From Loripinus fragilis (taxonomy: Eukaryota > Mollusca > Bivalvia > Lucinida > Lucinidae), in contig OZ026520.1 in assembly GCA_964019695.1 (NCBI GenBank), forward strand, positions 28,492,120 through 28,556,119: a stretch of 64,000 nt of DNA, read 5' to 3'. Positions within the stretch are counted from its first letter, which is position 1. Each line of letters opens with the position of its first letter. Made by a program: the position numbers and the translations under genes. Below the pieces are notes generated by a model. It had not been told where the DNA came from and searched no databases. It worked only from the letters and a program-made list of their open reading frames with translations. Below, in pieces: positions 13,201-28,200 of the stretch.

Positions 13201-16200
13201 TCTCCCTATAATAAGCCTATGTAAAACATGTGACCCCGGGGCGGGGCCATTTTTAGCCCCAGGGGCATAATTTGAACAAACTTGGTAGAGGTCCACCAGG
13301 TGATACTACATACCAAATATCAGGGCTCTAGGCCTTATGGTTTCAGACAAGAAGATTTTTCTAGGTTTTTCCCTATATAAGGCAATGTAAAACATATGAC
13401 CCCTGGGGTGGGGACATTTTTGGCCCCAGGGGCATAATTTGAACAACATTTGTAGAGGTTCACTAGGTGATGCTACATAACAAATATCAAGGCTCTAGGA
13501 CTTGTGGTTTCAGACAAGAAGAATTTTTCATGTTTTCCCTATATAAGCCTATGTTAAACATATGACTCCCAGGGCAGGGCCATTTTTGGCCCCAGGGGGA
13601 TAATTTGAACAAATTTGGTAGAGGTCCATACTAAATTTCAAAGCTCTACGCATTGTGGTTTCAGAAAAGAAGATTTTTTAAAGTTTTCGTCTTGAAAATC
13701 TATTTTTTTAACCTATGTGACCTAGATATGCAATGGACCGGAACCATTTAAACAATTATTAAGAGCGCCATATAAGGATCGTTCCTACCAAGTTTGGTCA
13801 AAATCCAGCCAATAGTTTAGGTGACGGACGACGACGCACATCGCACATCTAATGATCACAATAGCTCACCATGAGCCAATGGCTCAGGTGAGCTAAAAAT
13901 GGGTTTTCAAGACCGATTATCGCTTACTGCAGGTCAAAAGTATTGCAGAATGCTCCAAGAAAGCATTCTGCAATACTTTCGACCTACATTAAGCTACCAT
14001 TTGCCATTAAGACCTTTGTTTTGTCTATTTTTGAGCAACCGCTTAAGACAGGTTTTACTGTATATGAAATCATAAGAAACATAACAATTTTCTATGATCT
14101 TTCCGAACAACACTCAAGGTTTGAATACTGTATAAGATTAACCCTTTCTATATAAAAGATTCTTCCTTTTGGTTGATACAATTGAGTTGGGACAGTCCAT
14201 TGTACATATCTAGGGGTGTCAGGTTATCATTTTAAAAAAAAATTGTATTTGTTTGTTTGAAGATCTTTTTTACATTTAAAAACAGAGTAGACCTTGATGA
14301 AATGCAGCATTATGCTGCATTTCATCCATGTCTTCACTGTTTGTAAAAGTACTTGTTTAGGGGTTTCCCAAATACAAAGTGATAAACTCAGCAAAAAAGC
14401 ATGATGGTAAGCTATTATTTGAGGTGCATTGACACAATATTTACATTTTCGAAGCAAGTCATTAATGAATCTTTAGATTTTTGCAACCGTTCTTAGCCTC
14501 ATGAATGACACAAATTTGGCTGACAGCTGCCAAGCTCACTTGCACATGCAACATTCTTAGAACATCAAACTCATTCGCCAGCAGTGACACTGGTGTTGTG
14601 ATTGACAGCAAGCCACACCTGAGTCGCACGTGCAAAACAAGCCTCTTGTTTGCTCCATTGGCTGTCCGTGTTCATGCTGGCTGTTTCGCTGTTCAGTTTT
14701 ACACTTAGACAAACCATTTAATACAATTACATACTAAATATAAAACTGTTTATTTCCTAAATCATATTAAAAAAAAAATATATTATAGATATCTATTATA
14801 ATATGTAAATATAAGCAATATTTCAATTTTTGGTCAGTTCATGGAATCAATGAATACTTCTGGACTCTTGCAAGCGACCTGAAGTATTCATGATTCCATG
14901 AACATTCAGAAAATTGAATTCATTTCTTAAATAAATAATATTACCATCAAGGGTAAGCTGATCATAAGCGAACTCGTCATCTTCACCACTGATGTAGGTA
15001 GATGTCTGTTGTTGTACAGAAGAATCGGTGTCTCCATGAACTCGGAGATGAAACTGTTTCCCTTCCTTAAGAAAGATAGTGCCTGGTCCAGCCTTGACTG
15101 CTTCTAGAGTAACATCATTACCGGCTCCATAGGCTGACAGTTTTCCATTAAATGAGTTTCTTTGAAAAAAGAAGGATAATTTGATTATACAACCATGCAA
15201 CTACTAAGTTAGCAAAATCATAGTTAACGAAATAAAATTTGGTGATATAGCTGTCATGTAAATATAAAAAATTTGCTATATAGTGACAGGTATTTTAATA
15301 CTGATCGGCAGTTTGAGATGTTTCTTAATTTCAGTAACATATGTTGTTGGTACACATTGAAATTGCCTCATAGAGGCAATTCCAATGTGCACCTACAACA
15401 TATGTCCATTCAATAAATGAGTGTTTTTCACCATAAAACCGGTTTTTCACAACTTCTCAATTACTTTTTATGTTTCAATGTAATGAGCATGTAGAAATAA
15501 ACATGTTTTTGTGTAGTTTGGCATGCACTTGGATAACAATAATAGATAGCCAATTTTATATTATTGGCAGCTTATCTTTAGATGTTTCATTTGAAATGAA
15601 ATGCTAACTTGGTGGTTGCCTGGTTGTAAGTAATCAGAGCTAAAGATAAGTGAATATTTTGAGCATAATGTTGTTATCCATTACCTTAAGCATAAGTTTG
15701 GGTCTTCAAAAGAACTGTCTCATAAGTTTTGGGTGTTCAATAGAACCATCTCATTGATACTACTATGGTGTATAAGAATTGATGCACTTTCCATCAGCTA
15801 TCATGGAAAGACTTTTCTTCCAGTACCTTTGCCCATGTAAGATAGGCTGTCATATCATGTAAGAAATTTCTATCTTACATGACCATGTGAATGCTTTCTT
15901 ACATGGGCAGAGTAAAATATTCTTTTATTCTGTAAAACAATAATCAAAGGACCAAAATATTGCGCTTAAGTAACTCAAAGGCACCAAGCAAGGGTAAGCG
16001 TAACTTACTGATGTCATATAACGTTGATGAAGTCACGGAATGTGCACCATGTGAGGATAAAGGCAATGTGACGCTAATGGCATAGTGCGCCAAGCAGGAA
16101 TTTATTTTACATATTGCAACTTTAACAAGTCTCCAATCATGTGTTCCAGGCAATAATGAGGTGCAAGTTACTTTTACGCCCATTTCAATATCCGATAAAA

Positions 16201-19200
16201 AAACATTTGTAAACTCAGAAATGTTGTAAATCCAACGAGTAAAAGGTTTAAATTTTCATTTTTTTTTTTGTTTTATGTTCCGACAAAAAACCTTCCAAAA
16301 GTGGGAGAAAAACAATCCATCATGAGCCTGACCATCTAGGATAGAGAAATCTCACTCTCCGAGAGAGAGACTCCGGGTCGGAATTTGACCAGGGATTCGG
16401 CAAGCCTCGTCCCTGGTGAAAATTCCGACCCCTCCGGTGAGATATCTCTATCCTACATGGACACTCATGGTGGATTGTTATAATCTTACCCAGTTTGTTA
16501 TTTTCAATGTATATTGTTAATTAAAACTAGAGGACCTGAAGGTCCTGAGGCGCTCACCTGATCTCCTTAATAATGTTAAAATAGGTCAAGGTCAACTACA
16601 GCCTATTATGGACCAAATTTTGTTTTTACCATATACATTTTGGTCAAGTCACAGACCTAAACAATCTAATGAATAATCCATCAAACAGCCCAGTGATTTC
16701 TGAGAAAAAGATGGTTAGATAGGTATGTGGCAGTCCAAATGAGTTGCCTTGGTTAAAAGGTCACAGGTCAGCTTGACATTTGGTACTTAATAAACCATTG
16801 TCTCAATAGGTTTAACTATTATGAATTTGGCTCAGTTATAGAAAATGAACATTTTAAGATTTTCTCCATATAAATGCATTAGGAATCAAATTTGACCTTG
16901 CCATAAAGTAGGTGAAGGTCAACCTAGATTCATCATTTGTGCTAACCTGGTAGGGCCCACATCCCCAATCTTACACACCAAGTTCCAAAGCCAATGGCCT
17001 TTTGGCTCCAGAGAAGAAGAGATTTAAAGAGTTTTTACCATATGTGGGCATGGTGGCCATGTTAGTCATGTGACCATAACAATTTGTATAAGTTTGGGCT
17101 AACCAGTCATAAGGAGTTGTCATATGAAATTTGGTTTCAATTGGCCAACAATTGTCTGAGAAAACTATGTTTTAATATGTTGATGGGACTCCAATATAAG
17201 CGACCTTGGCTGAAAGGTCAAAAATCAACCTTGACCTTTGAAACTTATTTATAGACACTAGATTGAACATATCAAGTGAGAATAATGACTTTGGCTTCGA
17301 CAGAATTAAAAAAATCAACTTTTCAAAAAAATTCCCATTCAAATGCATTAGGAAGCAAACTTGACCTTGACGTTAAGTAGATCAAGGTCACCCTAGGATC
17401 ATCATTTGAACAAACTTGGATGGCCCCACATCCCCAATACTACATACCAAGTGTCAAGGTCACTGGCCTTCTGGAGAAGAAGATTTTTAAAAGGTTTTTA
17501 CCATATATGGGCGTGTCGGCCATCTTTGTCATGTGACCAAAAAATTTTGTATAAATATTGGCTGACTTATCATTAGGAGTCTTCATATGAAATTTGAGCT
17601 CAATTAGGCCAATGGTTTGTGAGAAAACTATGTTTTCATATATTGATTGGACCACAATATGAGCGACCTTGGCTGAAAGGGCAAAGGTCAACCTTGACCT
17701 TTGAAACTTATTTATAGCCATTGTCTCATTAGTTTCAACATATCAAGTAAAAATAATCACTTTGGCTTTAACAGTATTAAAAAAAATCAACTTTTCTAAA
17801 AAAATCCCATTTAAATCTATTAGGAAGCAAATTTGACCTTGACGTTAAGTAGGTCAAGGTCAACCTAGGATCATTATTTGAATAAACTTGGTAGGCCCCA
17901 CATCCCCGATGCTACATACCAAGTCCCAAGGTCATCGGTCTTCTGGTTCTGGAGAAGAAGATTTTTAAAGGTTTTTTACCATATATGGGCATGGTGGCCA
18001 TCTTGGTCACGTGACCAGGAACATTTGAACAAACTTTCTTTCTCCCATCCTAAGGAGTCTCCATATGAAATTTGAGTTCAATTGGCCCAGTGGTTTCAGA
18101 GGAGAAGATGTTTGAAAATGTTGACGGACGGACGGACGGACGGATGACGGACGCAGGAGTCACTGGTGTACTAATAGCTCACCTTAGAGCCTTCGGCTCA
18201 GGTGAGCTAATAATGAAAGGTCTGTTGTTATGCTTGTGTTTGAATTATTTGGTTGGTGTCATAATTTTCATATAAAGTATTTTACATACAATATCAAGAC
18301 ATTCTCTTTTCAGATCAAGTCTAAATGTATACTTACATGTTCATTTCAATACATATTCTGCCACCAGCACCTCCCCCACCACTTCCAGTACCTTTTCCAC
18401 CATTGGCAGTTATCTCTCCATGTCCTGTCAGTTCTCCTGTTGTTATCACTATACTGCCACCACTTCCACCACCTGCATTACTAGCTGGGGCTGTTTCCCC
18501 ATCCATGCGTATTGAGCCTGGCAATGGAAGGTAAAATGTGCCAATTAAGATGCTCATAGAATATTCAAGCAACTAGCAAAGGCTCTGATCAGACTGCGCA
18601 TATGCGCAGGCTGATCTGAGGCTTTGCTGGTCGCACATACCACATTGTTGGAAATCTGATGGAAGGTAAAATAAGCCAAATTATGATGATTTGAGCCGCG
18701 ACATGTGACTACCAACTATGTGGCATTTTGACAAGTGTAGACTTAGACGAGCCTGTGCAGCCTCCTTTTAACTTAAGAAACTTCAAATTATGTTCAGTCA
18801 GTAGCTTAACACTCATAGAATGTTCAAGCACCTAGCAAAGGCTCTGATCAGACTGGGCATATGCGCAGGCTAATCTGAGGCTTTGCTGGTTGCACATACC
18901 ACATTGTTGGAAATCTCATGCCATGGCTCATTTGTCAAATTCTCAAAATAGAGATAACTAGAAATTGTGTTAATGAAACACTGTGCCGTCAACCATTTGC
19001 TTGTCCATAAGGATAGTGCTCTTCTAGCTATACTACTCATCACCCTGAATCAGCTGACCAAATTTGAAGCTCATATCTATAATATTTTTGATATATCCTG
19101 TTTACAAATTTTCAATGTCTATTTGCATAGAGCAATAATTTGAAGAAAATAAAATAACTTCTTTTCTTAATTTCACCAGGTAATCTGCTGATCATCCTCT

Positions 19201-22200
19201 ATCAGTTGACCAAGTTTGAAGCTGCTAGCTGTTATAGTTTTCAAGATATATTTATTACAAGTTTTACATGCCAAAATTTGCAAAGGGCAATAACTAGATA
19301 AAATAAAATAACTTGTTTATTAAATTTTCATGAGGTTATCTATTCATCATCTTTTTTTCAGCTGACCCAATTTGAAGCTCATAGCTATACAAGTTTTCAA
19401 TGCTCAATTCTTTAAAATTTCCTCTGGTAATCTACTCATCATCTTCTTTCAGCTGACTAAACTCTGTTCAGAAATTCTGTGGCATGATTTTTCGCAGTTC
19501 CTGCTTTTATATGTCGTTTTAGATCCTACATCACTGTGAGACAGTTACTGGTGAAGACCTCCTCTAATTTCTCCAGCACGTTCTGTGCCTGTGCGAGCTT
19601 CTGGCAAAGCCCTGATATCTTGGAAAGAATCAAGAATTTAAGAAATTGGCCAGCAGACTAAGACAATTTGACATGTTTGAAACGCCCTCCATGAACGTAT
19701 ATTGAAATGACAATATTTTCATTATAAAATTTGGGAGTGGTTATTTCAATCTGCGAGATATTCATGGGAAATTATAAAGCATGACTACACACCATATATA
19801 TGAAAAATTAAACACTGTTCTGGCGCTAAATAATCGCCTGCGTTAGTGAAAAAATAACATTTCCTATTATTACAACTTGACGCTAACATTTCTCCAGTAT
19901 AAATCTTCAACATTTCTACCTGTTATTGTTGCAGTTATTCTGCGAACCAAAACAATTGAACAGAATAAAGCTCTTAAAGCCGTGAAAAGGCACACGAAGA
20001 TCAATGGCAGTTCAGCTGCTATTTGATTCGTTGTAAAAGAAATTAACTTATTTTCACGATCTACACATTCATCGTTGACAGATATCCTTAGAAATAATTT
20101 GATCTATGTATGAAATCATAAAACACAAATCAAGTTGTACTGTCGATTGAACCAAGCAAGTATAAATGGTGGTATAAATGCCCTGTTTCAACTATAAATT
20201 AATACTTACATGCTGTTAATGTCCTTTTACCAAGGTAATACCTTTACTGCATGAAAATTTGTAATGTTCAATGAAGTTTAAGGGCATCCCTGTCAGAATG
20301 GCACAATAAACGTCGTGCTTGCCACATAGATGCACTGTTGAAAATATCTGCACGTCACAACGTGGGTTTATAACATGAGCTTGCTTGACCATTGCCTTGG
20401 AAGGATGCTCCAAGAACTAATAAATAATTGCCACCATTGCAGGTCCCCAGCCCCCTTACGAACCCCTGTCGATCCTTATTTTCACGTGTATAAGATACAA
20501 CTTTAGGATATTTTTTGCAGAACTAAAGAATCGTTTTTATTCTAACTTATCAAAACATTTAATATTCGAGTACAGGGTGTGTTGCATTCAAGCAATTTAA
20601 AAATAGATCCAAGAGACGTAAAGCAAATTGATGAATATTGATGTATTTTATGTGGCAATCATCGTCAACTGGACTTAGTCTACGGGCGCATTTCTGAATT
20701 TCTCAACATATCAGGGCTTTGCCAGAAGCATGCACTGCCACGGAACCTGCTGGAAAAATTAGGGGAAGTCTTCAAGAAAAACTTTCTCACAGCAATGTAG
20801 GGCCTAAAACAAAGTATAAAAGCAGGAACTGCAAAAAACCGGTGCCACAGTATTTCTGAATGGAGTTTAAGTTTGAAACTCCCAGGTTCAACAGTTTTCA
20901 ACTTATCTTAACAACAAAATTTAATCATGATCCTTTAAAAGGGGCATAACTGCATAAAGGGAGATAATTCAAACTAAAAACATATGGGTCAGTTATTTTT
21001 GATGAGGAATCTTTTTATGAAAATACAAAACCATAATTTTTCTTAAAAGACACACAAACAAAAGGAGGGAAAACGGATGGATGGGACAAGCAAAGCTATA
21101 TGCTCCTTCACTTGTTTCAAAGTTGGGGGCATAATGATGTGGGCTCAGACTAAAATTTAAGCCTCTGGCTATACTTGCTGGCATTATAGTTTATCTTTAG
21201 TTCTAGATCTATGACTATATGATTCCCTGGTTATATGGTTAAATGAACTTTTTCAAAGCTCCAAATGATACAAACACCTCGTAAAGAATATTTATGTGGT
21301 CAAAAGCTGCCCTGTTAGTCATTACTAGTGCATTCTTCTTGTTCCTGATGATTTCTACACTGTTACCATATGACAAGATGTCTTAAGTATCCCATATGAT
21401 AATTTCATGTAAGTTACAGATAGAGAGGTATCAGCTGCTTAGGGATCATTAGAAGGCTCTTGCAAATATAGCATTAACCCTTAAAGCGCTACCTATAATT
21501 TGCAGCAGACAACAATTTCAATTTTTTTCGCTTTTTCAAAAATAACAAACAAGGCATGATATTTCATGAGAATCATCTGCTGGCAGACGATTCTCATGAA
21601 TTATCATACCTCATTTATTTCGAAAATTGGAAAAGATGTCGCAAAATTTGTCGTCTGCTGCGTCTGTGATTGGCGCTATAAGGGTTAAACTCTTTTGTAT
21701 TCTGATGGCATCTACTCAGGTTATAATTTTCAAAATTTATTGTATTTATTTGTTTGAAAATAGTTTTTACCTTTACAAACAGTGTAGAACCTAATAAAAT
21801 GCAGCATTAAGCTGCATTCCATCTTGGTCTTCACTGTTAGCAAAACTACTCCGTTTAGGGGGTTCCCAAACACAAAGGGTTAGAAAAAAAAATTTCCTTG
21901 ACTTTGCCCTCATATTGCTTTGATTTGGTATGTTACTTTACTTCCCAGTTAACAGCAGCTACTATGGTCATGTCGGGATGGTCAGTTTATCTGACTACAC
22001 TTTTTTTCCTGGGGCAGCTTGACCAAGCTGTTTGTTTGTTTGTTTGATTTGATTCTTTACATCCCATCAACAATCTTTCAGTTTTGCAGGGACGGCTCTT
22101 CCTGGGTTGAACCAGTACTATGCTAGGATAAATGTGTCTTGCTCAAGGACCACAACACAGTGACGCCGCTGAGGCTCCAACTTGCGGCCCTTTGGTCTCG

Positions 22201-25200
22201 AGTCAAGCACTCTACCACTGAGCCACTGCACTCCCTTGACCCAAGCTGTTAACAAACAAGTACTTCATGCACATACTTTCACTTGTAACTGACAACAACC
22301 CTTCTAGAATCAGCGGAAGGTAGGCGAATGACCATAGAAAATATTTCACGATTAATCTCGAGGAAAGTATGGGGCTGGACTGGGATTAAACTTGAGATAC
22401 GTTACCGACTTAGCTAATTGCGGCCAATTGCATTTTCTATGAGTACAAGTCCAAGAAATTATAAAAAAAAGTATCTTTATTTATATAGACATGCAAATTC
22501 TGCCTTGTATATGAGCCAGTGCATGAGATTTCCAACAATTTGGTAAGTGCGGCCAGCAAAGCCTCAGATCAGCCTGCGCATACGCAAAGCCTCAGATCAG
22601 CCTGCGCATACGGGCAGTCTGATCAGAGCCTTTGCTTGTCGCTTGAATATTCTATGAGTGTTAAGCTACTGACTGACCATCAATTGGAGTTTCAAGCTTC
22701 AAAGGGGGCTGCACAGGCTCGTCTGAGTCTATACTTGTCAAAATGCCCAATTGTTGGAAATCACATGTCACGGATCATATGGGCCCCAACGGGAGAAAAC
22801 CTGTCTTCGGGGGTTTGCGAACAACACAGGCGCAGACCAGCCTGCGCATCCGCGCAGACTGATCAGCGCCTTTGTTATTCCCTTTTTGGAAAGTATCATA
22901 TGTAAACTTGGTACAGGCGAAATTTTAAATTTCTAGCTTGTCTCTATAGCTGAGGAGACTGGTTTGAAACACGCTTTGTCGGGTACTCTGAAGACAGGTT
23001 TTCTCACGACGAGGCCCATATTTCTTACCATCAACAGTTAGAGTTTCAATCTCTGCCTTAAGGTATCCTCCTCCAGCACCCCCTTCACCACTGCTGCTTA
23101 TACCACCACCACTTCCTTGTTGATTTGGAAGCTGTGTCATATCGTAGGTATCTCCACCATCATTGCCAGAATCTGAACCACCCTGAGCACCATGACCAGC
23201 ACCTGTCCCAATTGTGCCAACCTGGAAATTATTCTATGAATGTTAACAAGTTTTATTTTGAAAAATTAAGATAGGGTAAATTTTCATTAGTTTTAAACAT
23301 TTTTCTCTTTATGTTATAACATACAATGTTGGTGTCAAGGCTGGAATTAACAAAATATAGATCAGAATAGCAAACAGAGAAGTCCCTAATCAGACTGCTT
23401 CCTCAGAAGCTCTCTGATCTGGGTCTGCACTGTTTCCTGGCGCTGTTTGTCTAGACCTTTTTTGTAGCCAACTACATGTAGTGTTTGAAAAAATACTGTA
23501 GTTGTTTTTACTATTTGTAACAGTACTTACTAACATCTATATAGCAGATACTATTACTGTGCTAGCCTCACAGTATATATAAAACCAATATGTACATGTT
23601 TTAGATCATGTATTACAATTATAAAGGAATTAAGTGGGAACAAATGCAGCAAGTGAACCACTTAATTCTTTATAACTGTAATATATGATCTATGACCTAC
23701 TTTAAGTTTCCTCCTTACTCCTTTAAAAATGGTCGCATTGACCACTTCACAGATTTACTTCATAATATACTTAATAGATGTTACAAATATTTGACAAAAT
23801 ATGTGATTAAGTTGGCCAAAAATTTGAATTTCTGTGCAAACTGTAAGTGGTGAAGCACTGGAATGGGCGAAGTAAACTATTAATTCAGCAACTACCAAAT
23901 GATAAAACCATGTGTATAAATGTAAGTAATGACAAGCTATATCTTATGTAGTAACCCTTTGTATACTAATGTTTTCTTTCTTTTGTTTTGATACAATAAA
24001 TTTTGAATAGTCCATTGGACGTATCTAGGGGTGTCAGGTTATAATTTAAAAAAAAATGTATTCTTTTGCCTGATGAGCTTTTTTACCTTTACAAACAGTG
24101 TAGACCCTGATGAAATGCAGCATTATGCTGCATTTCATCTGGGTATTCACTGTTTGCAAAAGTACTATGTTTGCAGTTTTCCTAAATACAAAGGGTTAAT
24201 AAATTATCCGCCAGGACATGAGATTTTGGTATTTACTGTAAATGCAAGCAGCAAAGGCTCAGATGAGCCCGACAACCAGGCATTTACACACAAAGAAGAG
24301 ATGTATATCAATGCTCAAGACAAATGTAGGGGTTTGTCCAAGCCTTTGCTATTTGTATATATAACAACTATAGAAAACTCATGAATTATCTCATGATTCG
24401 CATAAAAACAATATGCCACCCTCCCCTTATTAAGGGGATACATATGGACCACTATAAAATCTGTCTTTCATGGTTTCTGACAAAATGAGATTCAAAGTTC
24501 AAATCAGCTTGCTCAGCTGCAGAAACTAGCTAGAAAATTGAAATTTCGCTCATAGAATTTCTAGATGTGACATTTTCCATAAATGAATACAGAGTATCTG
24601 ATCAGACTGCATAGATGCGCTGGCTGGTCTGCGCCTTTGTTGTTTGCAAACCCTGAAGACAGGTTTTCTTGCGTTGAAGCTCTAGGACTATCTTTGGGTT
24701 ATGCAGTCAGCTCAAAAGACAAGCCCGAAATTAAATAATTTGGATGTGTCACCTCTAAAAAGTTGATATAACAAAGGCGATTATCAAACAGACTGATTGG
24801 TGCTCAAAGTAACTGTCTATACAGGCCTTAAGTTAAGAGTGCATAACAGAAAAATAGTTTACCGGGCCGTGTAGCGCAGTCAGTAAAGTGTCTGGCAACA
24901 TATGCGAGTCTGACTGCAGATCCAGGGGTTGCGAGATCGATCCTGGCCCGGTCCCATACTTTTGTGGAGATTGATCGTGAAATAATTTCTGCGGTCATTC
25001 TCCTCCCTTCCACTGAATCATTCAAGAAGGGTTGTTGTCAGTTACAAGTGAAAGTAAGTGCATGAAGTACTGGTTAACTGCTTGTTCAAGTTTGCCCAGG
25101 AAAAAGTGTGGTTAGATGAACTGACCATCCCCCCATGACCATAGCTGTTGACTTGGGACCTAGAGCAACAAAATATTTCTCAACCAAAAACATATGTTGT

Positions 25201-28200
25201 GGGTACTCAAAAGAATTGTCTCAATGAGAGGGTTCTTCTGAGCACCCAAAACATATGTTAAAAATGATTGGTAAGAAAATATTTACAATTTTACGCAGAA
25301 AATTTTTGTAATATTCATTTATATTCAAAATTGTTGTTTATCTAAACCTGTATGTCTATACTAACTGTGTGTCCTTTCCCAGGGCCATTTCCTGCTGAGA
25401 ATCCAGTGCCCGTCATTTCCAGCACAGAACCAGGATGAAGGATCAAGTAGCTCGCAGCAATATTCAGATTCTTGCCATACAGTATTGACCCATAGTGTTG
25501 CTCGAATGTGTGGAAATTGATCTGACCACCTGTTTCTTCTAAGGTTACTATGGCATTATCCTTGATGGTGAAGAGAGTGAAACTATATTCTCCCGGTGGT
25601 GACATGTATGTACGCTTGTTGTTACTAAAGGTTGATGTTTTTGTCTTTGCTGAAAACGTAGCTCTCTGTCCAGTTGATACAATAAGATTTTTGATGTTTG
25701 TCAAGACACCTGAGTAAAATGTAAGTGAAAGTACAGTAAAACATGTGTAAAAGGATCGCTAAAAGTAGTAAAAACAAAGATTTTAATGACAAATGGTAGC
25801 TTAATGAAGGCCAAAAGTTTTGCAGAATGCTCCCCTTGGAGCATTCTGCAATACTTTTTACCTGCATTAAGCGAATGCTCCAATACTTTTTATCTGCATT
25901 AAGCGATAATTGATCTTGAAAAACAAATTTTGGTCTTTTTTAGAGTGGCTATTTTAAACAGGTTTTATTGTTTAAATGCAATGATAAATACACTAATATC
26001 AACCACCTAATGGTTTGCCAGAAAGTTCATTCAATATATAAATGCCACAATAGGAAGAATAACTGGATAAACATCACATGTCAACAGTAAGGTGGCTCCA
26101 TGTTGGCCAGAGAATATTATAACGGTATCTCAATTAAAGATTTACATAGATTTGTTGACTAGTTTAGAATTTGAATTCCTTGTGTCATATTCACTTTAGC
26201 TATGTTGGTAGAATTCTAGAGATCAAATATGCCGAATTGCTTTCAATGGTTTCAGTTAGGATGTTTAAATTAACTCCAATATAAACATATAAAGAATTCC
26301 AACACTACCCTTGGTGGCCATTTCATATCAAATATATTTACCAGTCACTGTGACTGTTTCTAGAAGATTAACTTGAATTCTAATCAATTCATTCAGAAAT
26401 AGAGTAGTTTACAGGCCTACAAATAAGAGTGCATATTGGAAAATTATTTTCTTTATTTCTCATCCAAAACATATTTTATGGGTACTCAAAAGAACCGTCT
26501 CAATGAGATGATTCTTTTGAGCACCCAAAACACATGTTTAAATTTATGGGTAAGAAAATAATTAAAATTTTACGCAAATAAAATTTCCTTATCTGGACCC
26601 ATGGTTTAATGGTTTCATTACCAGTAATTAGACACACCACATGGTGACCATGGTGTACTATTAACCAATCAAATTCGTTTTATGCATTTTAGAGTCACAA
26701 AGCAAACATTCCTGTGCATTTTAATTACATTTTGTTCATAAGTGTAGGATAAGTTGCAATTTAATTTGATGACAATGTAAGGTGAAAGATGATGGATGAT
26801 GACAATTGTCATTAAATAAGGCCCTTGAAGGGTTTTTAGGGATACAGGGATATTGGCCAAAAAATTAAAGGGACACAGGATATTTTTGTAAAAATTTAAA
26901 GGGATACTTTGATCAATTTTAGGGATATGGTGATACAATGCTTTCTGAATTTTGGGGATATTTGCCATATTTATTTTAGGGATATGGGATAGTTTTCAAA
27001 ATAATAAAAGAGCAGGGCACAAACTTTTCCACTCGTCCACCCGTAATTACAAGTGAAATCTGGAAAGGACGAGTAAATCTTCCCGAAGCACTCGTCCTAC
27101 GGGACGAGTGCTTTGGGAAGAATTACTCGAGGAAGTCATATTACATATTTCTCTCTTATGTTCTTTATTGCATACACTTTTAAAGGACAAGCACATGTGT
27201 TTGCAGGACTAGTGAAAATTGTGAGTCACTCGTCCTGCAGGACAAGTACAATATTGAAATATTTTTGTCCCCTGAAGAGATATGGGATACTGAGACCCCT
27301 TCCAGGGCCTCATAAATGAAGACAAGTAATAGCATCAGGAAGAAAAAAAATCATAAAAAAACTCACTAATGTTAACCCTTAAAGTGCCAAGAAAAAAATG
27401 CATCTGAAAATGTTGTCTGCTGAAGTCGCCCGCTGCAAATAATTGCCTAACATTACTAACAAATCAAGTATAGAAGCAAACAGCGTGGACCCCGAACAGA
27501 CTGCTCCTATAGGAGCAGTCTGATCTTGGTCCACACTGTTTGCCATAGAGGCTTCTTAACCATTTCAGCAGACCAGAAAACCAGACGACTTTTGTTGTGA
27601 TCGGCGCTTTAAGGGTTAATGTCTGCTTAGAAGAAAGTAAGGATATCATTACCTTTCAGCTGATTGTCTACTCCTTTCAGTTCAACAGATGATGGTAATC
27701 TCAGCTCACCACTCTCATAGAGATCAAAGCTACACATAAGGACACTGTAATCTTTTTCCACATCAGCACTAAAAACAACATTATCATCAACCACAACAGT
27801 ACTTTCAGTACCACACGAGAGAGTTTTAGCCTTGAAATGAAGATATTCTGTTGCATAGTGAACAGTAGTTGAGTCTCCAATATCTAGGCCATCTACGTAG
27901 GAATACTCCTCTCCAGGTAAATCAATTATTGTGTTACCATCAATAGCACTGACTCCACCAGTAACACCAGCATTGTTGATATATACTTTTAGTATTGTCC
28001 CTGATTGAACTGAAGCTGTTCCAGATCCCCCAGCACCTCCTGAAGTTGATGATCCTCCCTTTAGATCATATTCGCCTAAAAACCTATTATCTCCAGAAAT
28101 TTCCATTCTCACTCTGCCTCCACCTCCTCCTCCTCCACTATCAGAATTACCACCTTTCACTGACATGGTGCCTGATCCACTTATATCTGTTATATCTGTA

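Noticed and set aside
17440..18275. Several small open frames on both strands
   Set aside because: They lie wholly inside the Helentron-like element's tandem units and have no splice context or domain.
18325..18534. Proline-rich open frame on the plus strand
   Set aside because: Antisense shadow of the Gly-rich exon 19 (GGN read in reverse gives proline codons).
24650..24680. CTGAAGA in the AAAACCTGTCTTC-family MITEs (also near 56690) as hammerheads
   Set aside because: No GAAA box after a stem II; only the general MITE sequence.
24863..24960. A true tRNA gene at the SINE heads
   Set aside because: Only A- and B-box-like parts are present, no full cloverleaf, and the unit continues into a SINE body and A-rich tail with target duplications.
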